NCBI GenBank assembly: GCA_026413225.1
Contig: CM048553.1
Span: 140,624,690-140,688,689, forward strand
Origin: Otis tarda
Lineage: Eukaryota; Chordata; Aves; Otidiformes; Otididae
Direction: 5' to 3'
Length of the DNA stretch: 64,000 nucleotides
Part shown: piece after piece, positions 13,201 through 23,959 of the stretch
How positions within the stretch are numbered: the first letter of the stretch is position 1
Layout of the letters: every line of letters starts with the position of its first letter
Notes under the pieces: generated by a model
The model's input: the letters and a program-made list of their open reading frames with translations, nothing else
Told to the model about the DNA's origin: nothing
Database searches by the model: none
Position numbers and translations under genes: made by a program

Positions 13201-16200
13201 TCGACTTTATACTGAATTAATCAGTCAGCGAGCCAAATGGTGAAGTTTAAAGTACTTCTATATTCTCATAATTCCATAGTATATGCTCTTGAAAAAAAAA
13301 CTACTTCATTATTTCTTCTTACTATTTATTATAGATATAATAAACTCTAGGAGAGCAGAGGAAAGCATGATTCTGAAAACTAGAGGTGGTTATAATTAAG
13401 TGTATTGTTAAGTACTTTGTTGAATTGAGGTTAAAAATTTGAAGTTTAAAATCATGTTAGCTAAGGATAAAACAGTTCAGAGGCTTTTTTTATAAACTGA
13501 TCTGAACCATATGAAACTCTTCAGAGCATGGATCTGTACTGGCATCCCTTCAGAAAAAGGTTTCCCATAATGTTTTGGACTTTCTTCATTGTGTATAGAA
13601 ACTGAGCACAGATGTCCCAACATGTTTCAGAAACTTTAAAACCTTTTTTTCCATGATAGCAGTGGGAAACATTAATTAGAATCTTATTTAGTGATCCTTT
13701 TTTTTTTTAATTGGCTTTTTCTTATTTTAAATATAATCCAAAAATATCAGAGTGAATCAAAACCAAAGGAAATATTTTCTTGATCCTTCATTCACTAGTG
13801 AGAGATCTCTTAACAACCAGGGTATATTTGGAGGCCGATAAGAATGTGCATGCTCTCCATCAGATCCTCAGATAGGCAAGTTTGACCTTTAGGATAAATT
13901 ACAGCCCAGACTGCCTTTGAGATACATTTCAGGAAGGGTACTACCATCGCAAAGTTCAGTGAATGACTCAGAGACAGACCATTGCTGCAAAGAGTTCAGT
14001 AGTATTTTTTAAGGGGTGGAGGGTGTTCTCCCATTAAAAAAAAGCATTATGCAGGCCATGAAAAAGTTTCTAAATTCCTTTTGCTGTGTGGGCAGTTACT
14101 AAAGAATAAATTGTTTAAGTTGATTGATGTTTTCCACTAAGCAGTGGAAAAAACCTATAGCAATCACAGTAATGCTCCACGTGGCACAAAATCTTTCTCT
14201 TTGTACGTTAGTTTGTTAGGACAAAAAAGGAGGAGTTGCTGGAGGCAATATCATTACAGAAACATATTTTGTTGGCAGTGCGTAATGGTCATGTATCTCC
14301 CAGATAAGTGCCCTTCCAGGCTATTTGCTGCAAACATCTCAAGGACAGACAGATTTACCTTGAATTCCCAGCTGGCAAACTCTGCACATGGTGGTTTTTA
14401 AGGCAATGGTGAATGGTCCAGACAAACTGGGAGAGAGTATTCACAGCACTGTTTTGGAAAGCTTCAGGAAACTGGCTAGGTGGGATGTGCCTTTCACTCG
14501 CTTCCTTCTGGCCATGCTGGGTAGTGAGGATGTATCTGTGCTGCCAGTTAGGGACCATTCCTTTTCAGGCCCATGCTACTATTTCTTTAGTCATCCAGGA
14601 CCCTTAAGCTTCTTCACATTTCGGCTGACTTCAGAAGCAAACTTTGCTTTTCTCTTGCTGGAGCAACTGGTGCAAATAAAGTGGAGACTGAAGAACATGA
14701 GCAAGAGCTAAATCCTTCACAAGCTATATGAAGATAAAACAAAGGATCTGATGTTGGATGGCTTCGCAAAAAACAGGCAATGCTGGTATTTCATATTTAA
14801 GAAGCTGAGACCTATCTTTAGGAGGCAGGAACCCACAGCTTCTGAATCTGTGCTGAGCTGCACAAATATTGGGAGGCAGAAAGGGCTGCAGCCCGTTGAT
14901 GGTCCTCTATGATCAGAGCTGGGCCTTAATGCTTATGTTAGATCCTCAAAATTTTTTCACTCAGATCTCTACGACCTCACCCAAAGATCCAGTAGAGCTT
15001 TCTCTCAAGCTAGATTATGGCTGCCGACACCAGATACTGCAGCATCAAGCTGTTTGGGCAGTCAGTGAGGGGTGGCAGTGGCAACTCAGTCATGGAAGGC
15101 AGATAGTGCATCTTCCACTCTCTTGCTGCAGAAACACCTTTGGGAGGTGCAGGGAACGTTGCTGGTGTGCCCGCCTTCCATTTCCTTCACTTATTTGTTT
15201 TATCTCATTCATTGATCAAGCTGAGTGTTAAGGTTTTCAGTTGTAAAATTTGGACAGATGACGTATAACATTCACTTATGCTCCCCTAACTTTTTTTTTT
15301 TTGAGGTTAAGTAAAGATGCTTATGATTCCAAGCTCTATCTGGCCCACTGTGGACTAGCCTCATGCTGTGTGGATGCTGGCCGTGAAATGGTCAGTGCCT
15401 GCCAACAGCCCTAGTGACGAGGCTGGGCAGCAAAAGGCAAGGGTAGGCTGCCTGGCTGGACCCTTCTGCAGAGCACTCTTGGGTAGCACCTGAGGCAGAT
15501 CACGCAGAGCAGAGAGCATGCTGGTGAGGTCTGTGCTAACAGGGAGGGTGTGAAGGGTGGTGGAGCAGGTCTCATGGCAGGGTATATGCTGTATGGTGTG
15601 ACTATATGGATCAGAAGAATTGGACATCCATCAGAAACTCATCCAAAGACTTAGGAGAGCGAGTCACTGGATTTAAAATTGTGTTCGGCAGCAGAAGCAG
15701 TCTCTTCTGGCTGTTACCAGCACAGTTTCAGTGTTGTTACTGTTTATTTGAAACACAAGATTAGCTAAGAGTCTCCTAACTCCAAACTGCCCTCAAAAAG
15801 TTAGGGAGTGCCAAGAAAGAAGGAGACAATATTGATCCACGCAGCAGGCAATGGTGGTGGCACTGGAGCTGACCCATCATCGCAACACTGACCAATCCTG
15901 ACCTGAAGGTTACTGACCTGTGTGAAGTATTGCATGGCCCTTTGCTGTTCCAGGAAGTTAGGACAGTTTGTAAGCTTAGGTCAACCAGGTCGAGAGGTTT
16001 CTCCTGCCCTTCTGCATGCCAGTTTCATAGTAAAAATCAGTTTTCCTCCCAGACTGAAATAGATGTAAATTAGGAAGTGGTTTCTCATATTCATGCTTTT
16101 TGAGTAAAATATTTCTAAGTAGGGACTGCTCTTCCTGCTTCTGTTCAGCTTGTTTTCTTTATTTAAGATGGAAATTCCTCTGTCACAGAGAGACAGATAC

Positions 16201-17492
16201 ATATATATATATGGAAACAAGACATTATCTCAATCATTCTTTTTAGAATAAAGGGCTCAAATTAGCTTTGGGGGAGCTTTTTCTCACTTGCTCAGAGCAA
16301 GTAGCATTTTCCTCATCTTCTTTAAAAGCGCACAGAGGAAATATGGAGACAAAACACACTGCACCATCTAAGCATGAGGCATGTTCTCAGTGAGAGCAAA
16401 TCAGCTGAGAATATATCAAATCTGGGGATCTGCCCAGAGGATCTATGCTGTAGCTGGATTTCCCATGGCTTTGTTTTCTGGATACACAGAAGCGTGAGAA
16501 GAGTAAGGGAAGAAACATATGGGGAGATTCCAAATCAGTTGACTGACAGCACAGAACTAGGCTTTTTAGTCACAATTTAAAACTAATAGCTATAATCTGG
16601 ATCCAAGCAAGATCCTCTTTCTCCCCATCTCCATTCAAGCAAATATCAAAGAGGTCATGCCAACTGCTGATTGCCCCAATGCCACTGGGAAAGTGACAAC
16701 TGTGCTGTATTAGGTTGTCATCTTACATCCAAAATTGCAGTTCTGAAAAATCTTTTTTCCTGTTGCTTGTTATTGCTGGCGATGCTTACTGTTGCAGCTC
16801 AGCTTTTGGGTTGTTTGCATCCAAGGGGAATACAGCTCTCAGACTCAATACAAACCAAATCAAGGTAGTGGAGCTGATCAAGAGGGTCACTTCAGAAGCA
16901 AAATCCCAATCCCAAGTAACATGCTCATGTAAACGTACTCACTGCAGGCTCCTCTAATCTACTGTCGGTGAGATCTGTAGGTTTGGTTGATTTAACCCAT
17001 CTCAGATACCAACTTTTCAGTAGAGGATAGAAAGCTGAAATTCTTCAATCTATACTAACAGAAAGTCACAATTATATAATGATGCTTTTTTGCCTTGCAC
17101 TTCATGATTCTGTGATACGGTGATTTACTTAGGGAAGGCAATGCTCTCCACAGAGCTTGCAACAGCAAGTATTATCACGTGTCCCTCATAGTCAAGAATC
17201 AAGCGGAGCAGGCACAACAGTGACTAAGCGGGTCAGCTCGCAACAAAAGGCCTAATATTGCAGAGCTGCCACAGTTAAACTTCATTGCTCATGTAATCTG
17301 TGCACCGCAAAAGATCAGTATTTGTCACTCTGTTGAGATGCCATCAGCCAACATGAAATGTTCAGTTCATGTTCAGTACACGGTTCAGTTTCTTTAGCTG
17401 TCAGATGGTCTTTCTGTGTTCCACTGGAGTTCCACACCATCACAGTTGAGGTCTGTTTTCAGACATCACTGTAAAGCCTTGTAAACTTCTAG
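10236..17492. other. Intergenic DNA, nothing recognised
   Basis: About 7 kb with no recognised repeat, exon or RNA gene. The longest open frames (12,221-12,664 plus, 147 codons; 12,672-13,124 minus, 150 codons) have no familiar motif and no convincing splice or promoter context. Confidence 0.45.
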
Positions 17493-17497
17493 CTTAG

Positions 17498-18614
17498 TGT
17501 TGTAGTTTAGCCCCAATTGGGACCAGACTATGCAATGTCTCTCTCACTCCCCCCATCCTTCGAGAGAATAGGGAGATACAAGAAAAAAGGCTCAAGGTTT
17601 GAGATAAAAACAGGGAGAAATCCTTAAAGTTACCGTTACGGGCAAAACAGACTCAACTTGGGGAAAACTATTCATTTATTACTAAAACCAAAGCACGATA
17701 ATAAGAAAGAGAACAAGATAACTTCCCCCAACCCCTCCCTCTTCCCAGGCTTAACATTATCTCTACCCCCCCACTCCGAGCGGCACAGGGGGGAAGAGGG
17801 AATGGGGGTTGCAGTCAGTTCATCACACATCACTTTACACTGCTGCATCCTCATCAGGGGAAGAACTCCTGTTCCTTCGTGGGGTCCCTCCCACGGGCTA
17901 CAGTCCTTCGTGAAACTGCTCCGGCATGGGTCATTTCTTCCATGGGGTGCAGTCCCTCCAGAACGGCTGCCCCAGCCTCCACGGGCCACAGCCTCCTTCA
18001 GGCATCCACCTGCCCCAGCGTGGGGTCCTCCACGGGCTGCAGGTGGATCTCTGCTCCCCCGCGGACCTCCATGGGCTGCAGGGGGACAACCTGCTCCACC
18101 ATGGTCGTCACCACAGGCTGCAGAGGAATCTTGGCGAGGAGCAGCATTGCTCCTCCTGATCCTTCTTCACTGACCTTGGCGTCTGCAGCTGTTCCTCTCA
18201 CAAGAAATTCTTAACACTCGGCTCAGGCAAATGCCTCTCAGGTTCTCTTCACATCTCATCTCCTCTCCACTTCTTGCAGCTGGGCTAGGCTGAGTCGGGC
18301 CCAGTCGGCTGCCCGGAGGGAGGCCAGAGGGTGAGGGTTGCAAGGCCCACAAGGCTCGTGCCTCCCCCTCTCTGCCCCCACTCCAGCATCTTCACATCTT
18401 CTTCTTGTTTTTTTTTTTCTATTTTTCCCCTTCTTAAATATGTTATCACAGAGGCATTATCAGGGAACATTCTACTACCAAGTGGCTCAGCCCTGGCCAG
18501 CAGCGGGTCCGCCCTAGGCCCAGCTGAGTCCACTGGACAAAGGGGAAACAACTTCTAGCAGCTTCTTACAGAAGCTGCCACTGTAGCCGCCCCCCCACAA
18601 ATAAAACCAGAACA
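17498..18614. mobile_element. Solo LTR of an endogenous retrovirus-like element (ERVL-type inferred)
   Basis: A 1,117-bp block begins TGTTGTAGTTTAG and ends CCAGAACA, the TG...CA ends of an LTR. It is flanked by a perfect 5-bp direct repeat, CTTAG, at 17493-17497 and 18615-18619. Inside, a degenerate GC-rich unit of about 40 bp recurs at about 17,880-18,140 (variants of 'cacgggctgcag' and 'catgggctgcag'), a pattern I associate with abundant avian ERVL LTRs. An AATAAA lies at 18599-18604, and AATAAA in the other orientation lies near 17,675, so transcriptional orientation is not settled. No gag or pol remains are present, so this is a recombined solo LTR. The 5-bp duplication favours ERVL over families that make 4 or 6 bp. 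Confidence 0.85.
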
Positions 18615-18619
18615 CTTAG

Positions 18620-21600
18620 TAAAGTGTTTGACTCTCCTCTCTCCTCGGTTTTATACTGCAAACGCCACATGATCTTGTGCAAAGCCTTTGCCTCCTGAGA
18701 AAAATAGGCATGTCAGTAAGGGCTCTTGTGGGATGAACAGATTCATAAACAAATGGCACTTGTCTTCTGCCTGTGGTTATGGAAGGGTTGACATAGCTCT
18801 TTCTAAAGCAGATGGAAGATCATGCAGCAGGGCTTATCTCAGCTTTCTTTAAACTTCCAGTTAGAAAAAGCTGGCTGTAGATTGCCAGCAACCAAATGTC
18901 GTGAGACTGGCTATCTTGCCAATGTGAGGGGATAAGAACAAAGTGTGTTTAGAACGGCAACTCCTCTGCAATATTCTCTCTCAGTCAGGAGTTCTGTCAA
19001 ATTCAGGCTGTACTCAGACCATTTGGATAAATATCGAGAGAGGGACATAGCCTTTATGAATTTGTTTAAATCCATTTTCAACTTATTAATTCTTTTAGAC
19101 TTGGCAACATTCTGCAACAGTCCTTTTCCAGTATTTAAATGAGCATCAGGTGCAAAACTATTTTTATTTATTTTAAACATGTTCACCAACTGGCCACAGT
19201 CAACAGTTGTAGCAGTAGGAATCCTGCCACGAAAGGACCTCAGCTTCGCTCCCAGCCACCTGTGAGGCTTTGCAAAGAAAAACAGGTCATATCTATTGAT
19301 ATTGAACTAATACATTAAGATTCTAGGATTTTTCAGTTTGGAGCAAAAGGAAACGGTCAACAAAAATGTACACTTGAATTCGGCTCCAGGGCCAGAGGGT
19401 AACCTTCCAGTAGGTATCAAGTTCAGACTGAAGTTCCACCTTCAGCTTACAGACGGTTGTGTCCTCAAGTCTGAAGTGAATCTATCCACCACTCAGTGCT
19501 GATAAGACCACTGTCTTAGGTCCCATATCTTCCTTTAGATCCTATTCAATATTTCATTAATGCTGTAGAAGTAGTAGTAGTTGTAGCAGTTTCACTTCTT
19601 TCAAAGTTGACAATGCATGTAAGATATCAGTGTACCGTGCCACGTGTCCTCATCAGCACTAAACTCACTGCAGGTTAGCGCAGCTGTTGTAGTGGTGGGA
19701 CAGCCAACAGCCAACAGGGACCAGACAGGAGATGTTGTCCAAGGATGTGGCTTTTTAGGCAGCAACTTCCTACACTAGGTCGCTAGCACGGCAATAATTC
19801 CCACAATTCCGTCACAGTTTGGGTCACCAGTCAAACACATAGCAGTTAGTATTTCTGCAGACCAGCCCTGGCAGGCACCTGTATACATCCCATGTTTTCA
19901 CACAGCGCTGGCACCTTCTCATATTCCTTAAATAACACCATACCACGTGTACCAATGAACTCTCACACAGCCTGAGTCAACAACTAGAACCAGCAGACCC
20001 AAAGTCAGTTGAGCTTTTGTAATACTGCCCTAGGGTGATAGGAGCCACTTGTTTATCTCACCACTCTAACAAGCAATTCTTTCATGCTTCCTTACGTTCC
20101 CATCCCAGCCCCACCTCTGCACTCCTCTTGTCCACACACCTCCCCAGTCCAAGAAGCGTCCGCAGGGCAGTGGAGACAGTGTTGGTTTATATTTATTTGA
20201 TGTATTATTAGTGCATCCCAAAATTTGCTCTTATCTGACACATCACAAACTCGTCTTGTGCAAAAATGACATGTCTGATTCCTTTTGACATACCAAAGCA
20301 GATCTTTTGCCTTGGTTTCCACCAGTGATAGCGCATCGGCAGCAATTCATCCTGTACTTACCGCTGGGAAAGGCACAAGCACCAGGTCAGCAGCAGACCT
20401 CCTGCTTGCGTGTCTGTGGAGCAGAGTGCACGTCTCGCAGAAACCTTCAGATGAATTTTGGATTACTATCTCGGGTGCTGGAAGCATTTTAGCCTTATTA
20501 GAAAAATGCTCTGGCTAAGCCAATTAGCCCTAATTACAGGAGCAGTTATATTAGACTAGGGGGATTTGTATCCTTACACAGTAATTACTTTGTTGTTTAT
20601 CTCCTGTATCTCTGCATGAACACTCTGCCATTTAATGAGAAAATACAGGTTAGAAAAGTGACCGGTGATTTTTCCAGGGTAAAGATAAGAACAGAGATGG
20701 TTAAATACATTTCCCAAAATGAGTACGAGGCTGCCTACAATCCTTTTTCTTAGCCAAGTGGCTAAAAAGGAGAGAACAATGTATAAAAGCTTGAAAATCC
20801 CCTAAACGTAGCTCCACTTAGCTTCTTCCAAAGCAGCATTAGGAAAAAAAATATCCAATTTAAGAAAAAGAAAGCAATGAAAAACATTTTCTTTTGACAA
20901 ATTTGCTGAAGATGGTTCTATATGTTTAAAGCCCCCGGTAGATATCTAGGATAGCACAGAGCTGGTGAAAACACACAGACATCACTTGAAGGCACTGCCA
21001 GCAGCAGCTCACTATTCCTTGCAACGTCACTAAGGAATATGAGTTATTTTTGTTCTCCTAACGGTGGGTGGGAAATTACAGCAGAGAAGTTTTGTGATTT
21101 ATCCAAGCTCTGAGGAAGGGGAGGGACACACACACACACATCCAACTGGGAAATCTCAGCGTGGTGGTCCCCAGTCCTGTGTCCTGCCACCCCCTGCCCC
21201 AGGCATTGAAAGCCAGTATAATGAGAGCTCCCCAGTGAGGGGCTGGCTAGTGGAGCCCCGAGAGGAGGAGGATGTCACAAACTAACCTAACAACCGTGCT
21301 GCCACTGGGAAGCAGGAGAGCTGACTCTCTGGAGATGAGAATCCGTGGTCATAGGGAAACATGCAGGTTGCCACTGCATTTTGCGAAGCCTCCTCCCCGC
21401 TGTGCCGTCGCTGCGTCCTGTGTGCCCCTTCCCTGGGGGGATTGAACCCAATCACTTTCCCTGGCCAGGGGGGCAGCCTGGGGTGTGTAATTCAGTGTGG
21501 ATTCAGCGTCCTGTGAGACGGCACTGGATGTGCAGCAAAGCACCCAGAGACCCAGAGCCCTGACCCAGGGCATGTGTGGCAAAGGGAGGGATGGGCTGGA

Positions 21601-22079
21601 GGCAGCTGGGTCTTCACCCCGGGGAGAGCAAAGCAAGAGTGAGCACAGGCCAAGAAAAGGCGTCTCATCCCTGGAGGGCTGAGGGTGCTACGGGCCCGAG
21701 GACATGGCTGCAGGAGTGTCTCCAGAGGTGCTGGGGCTCTGGGCACGCACAGCACCAGCCTCAGTGGGACATGGTGGGGTGTCTACGACACCCCAGGTAG
21801 GGAAGCGGAGCAGGGTCTGGAGATCTGGGCACTGGCAGGCACCAGGACTTACTTGCCTCGCTCCATGTCTGCATACCTGCGCTCTCACAGGGCTGCTCTT
21901 TAACCTCGGGGCAGGGGTGCCTTGCAAATGGGGCTCACGCACTGCCGGAATTGGGATGTACAACCTCTGTCACTTTGGGTTTGAGGAACAAGACAAGGGG
22001 GATGTACAGGGCTGGAGCGCCCGGGACTCTGCCAGGGCCGGGGGAAACAAGCAGGGAAGCATCGTCCCCTTGCAGCCCC
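18620..22079. other. Intergenic DNA upstream of the KCNS2 CpG island
   Basis: AT-rich up to about 21 kb, then GC content rises. It contains a short CA run near 21127-21140. An AT-rich patch with clustered homeodomain-like cores lies at about 20,520-20,720. No exon is recognised. Confidence 0.45.
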
Positions 22080-23530
22080 TGATCCTGCAGCGCGTTGACA
22101 GCGACCCACTGCCAGCAGCCGGCCTCCGGATGAGTGGGGTCATGAGCGAGAGGCCGGCAGCGGGGCAGCCGGCGGGGGACGATGGGGGTCGGGCCGGCGC
22201 GAAGCACCTGGCTGGGGGCGTCTGTGCTCAGCCCAGCCGCTGCCTGCGTGGGGCGGGTCAGCTGCAGCAGGCCGCCACGGCTGGAGCCGCGATCCCTCGG
22301 GATTATTCCTCCCGAGATCGCCGGGCAGGGATGTCCGGGGAGGTCGGGGGTTCCTAGCTGGCGTCTGAGCCTTCCTCACACCAGACCGCTTTGACGGGCG
22401 TCCTTGTCTTTCGTGTTTTCAGTCCCCGCAGGGACACTGCCCGTGGGCGGCACAGCGTGGGGGTCCCTGGCGGGACCCGTGGGCGGGGTGGGGGGGAAGG
22501 CAACCTCTCCCCCGGCCCCCTCCCGGGGCCCTGCCGCGGGGGTGAGTGGCCGTGGGTGGGCGTCCCCGCCTGGGGAGAGGGTCCGCGGGTGCCCAGAGCC
22601 ACGGCGGCCGTGGGCGGGCGTCCCCCCGCGGGGAAGTTGTGGCACCCGGGGCCGGAGGGAGGCAGGATCGCAGGGAGGGGGGAAGCCAAGCCCGCGGCGC
22701 CGGTGCGCGGGAGCGAGCGCGCGGAGGCACCGCCGGCACACAGCGGCTCCGCGGGGCCGCCCCTCCTCAGCCGGGCAGCGGGGCCGCCAGCCCCCCGCCC
22801 GCCCGCCCGCCCGCCCGGCTCCGCTCCGCCGTCCTGCGGCGGGAGCCCCGGTCGGCCGGCGGGGTCGGGAGGGCGCGGGGTGGGGTGGGGAGGGGGAAGG
22901 AAGGTGGGAGCGGCGGGGGCGGGCGGCAGCCGCGGGGGTCGTCGCCATGACGGGCGCGCGTGCCGCCGCCTCCCGCCGCTGAGCGGGGCGGCGCGCGGCC
23001 GCTGTCCCTTCAGCACCGCGCGGCCGGCGGGGGCCGCCCTCAGAGCCAACGGCACCGGCACCGGTACCGGCAGCGGCAGCGAGGCGAGCCCTGGCGGCCC
23101 CCGCGGGCGGCGGCGATGGCGGGCCGGGGCCGGGGGCAGCGGGGTGCGCCGGCGGGGGGCTGCGGCCGTTGAGAGACCAGGTAGGGCGGTCGCGGAGCGG
23201 CGTGGGGCGGCTCCCCCGCGGCGGGGGCCCGAGAGGGGCGAGAGGCAGCGGGGACCCCCGGGACAGAGCGGGGCCCCGGGCGGGGGCGGCGGCGCGGGGC
23301 TGCAGCCCCTCGGGGGAGGCGCGGCTGGGAGCGGGGACCCGGGCGGCGGCGGGCGGGGGGGGGGGGTCCTAGTCTGGCGGGGCCGGGGCGCGGCGGGAGG
23401 GGGGAAGGTCCGCGCGGACCCGGTCACGCAAAGGCTGCGTCTGATGGGGGGAACGTAGGAGCGAGGGCGGCAGCCCAGGTGAAGGGAACGGGGAGGGACC
23501 GGAGGCTGCGGCGGGAACAAAGGAGCCGCC
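22080..23530 (+). promoter_or_regulatory. KCNS2: CpG island, presumed KCNS2 promoter and first-exon region
   Basis: About 1.4 kb of very GC-rich, CpG-dense sequence, with several GC boxes (GGGCGG at 22251, 22445 and 22481, and more after 22,900), a CCCG tandem run at about 22,793-22,818 and a 12-G run at 23355-23366. No TATA box is obvious. It ends about 0.4 kb before the KCNS2 coding exon on the same strand, which suggests a CpG-island promoter with a non-coding first exon. The transcription start cannot be placed. The long open frames on both strands here reflect low stop frequency in GC-rich DNA, not proteins. Confidence 0.8.
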
Positions 23531-23922
23531 CTCAGGGTCTTCAGTGGGAGGTGGGAGAAAGGGGGGGAAAGGAGTGGAAGGGAGAAAAAGGGGGAAAGGG
23601 GGGAAAAGGGAAAGAAAAAAAAAAGAAAAAGAAAGAAAGAAAGAAAAAGAAAGAGAGAAAGAAAGAGAGAGAAAGAAAGAAAGGAAGGACGAAAGAGAAA
23701 GAAAGATTAAAGAAAGGAAAAAGAGAAAGAAAGATTAAAGAAAGGAAAAAGAGAAAGAAAGAAAAGGAAGGAAGGAAGAAATAAAGATAAAAGAAAGATG
23801 AAAGAAAGAGAAAGGAATGAAAGAAGAAAGAAAGAAAAAGAAAGAAAGGGAAAAAAGCATCAATAGGTGAACATGCTGCCCATTTGCTCATTCTGCTGAT
23901 TTTCTGTGCAATTGCATCCTAG
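23181..23922 (+). other. KCNS2: Inferred KCNS2 intron 1 (5'UTR intron)
   Basis: A consensus-like donor, GACCAG|GTAGGG, lies at 23181 in the CpG island, and an acceptor, 'gcatcctag|g', ends at 23922. The intron would be 742 nt and leave a 37-nt 5'UTR in the coding exon. A second possible donor is CCCAG|GTGAAG at 23479. KCNS2 genes in other vertebrates, as I recall, have a non-coding first exon and a single coding exon. The intron contains the polypurine tract at 23,541-23,857. Confidence 0.5.
23541..23857 (+). repeat. Polypurine (GAAA/GGAA-rich) tract
   Basis: About 317 nt that are almost only A and G on the plus strand. The stretch 23576-23689 (114 nt) has no pyrimidine at all. A 28-bp unit containing GATTAA is duplicated exactly in tandem (23701-23728 and 23729-23756). 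It probably began as a GAAA microsatellite. It lies in the inferred KCNS2 intron 1 and ends about 65 nt before the acceptor. Confidence 0.95.
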
Positions 23923-23959
23923 GTTTTTACTCCCTCTGCACCTTTGGAAGGAGCTCACT

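Noticed and set aside
17658..18173. 171-codon Pro-rich frame and its overlaps
   Set aside because: It falls wholly inside the solo LTR, which normally encodes nothing.
22354..23520. Long open frames on both strands (up to 388 codons) in the GC-rich region
   Set aside because: They are low-complexity Pro/Arg/Gly/Ala translations of a CpG island where stop codons are rare. Many overlap in different frames and none has a recognisable domain.
23479..23784. Lys/Glu/Arg-rich 101-codon frame
   Set aside because: It is the translation of the polypurine GAAA tract, not a protein.
23906..23959. Upstream in-frame ATG extending KCNS2 by 18 residues
   Set aside because: It lies before a good splice acceptor (cctag ending at 23,922), and the extra residues do not look like KCNS2, whose known start is MTGQSL.
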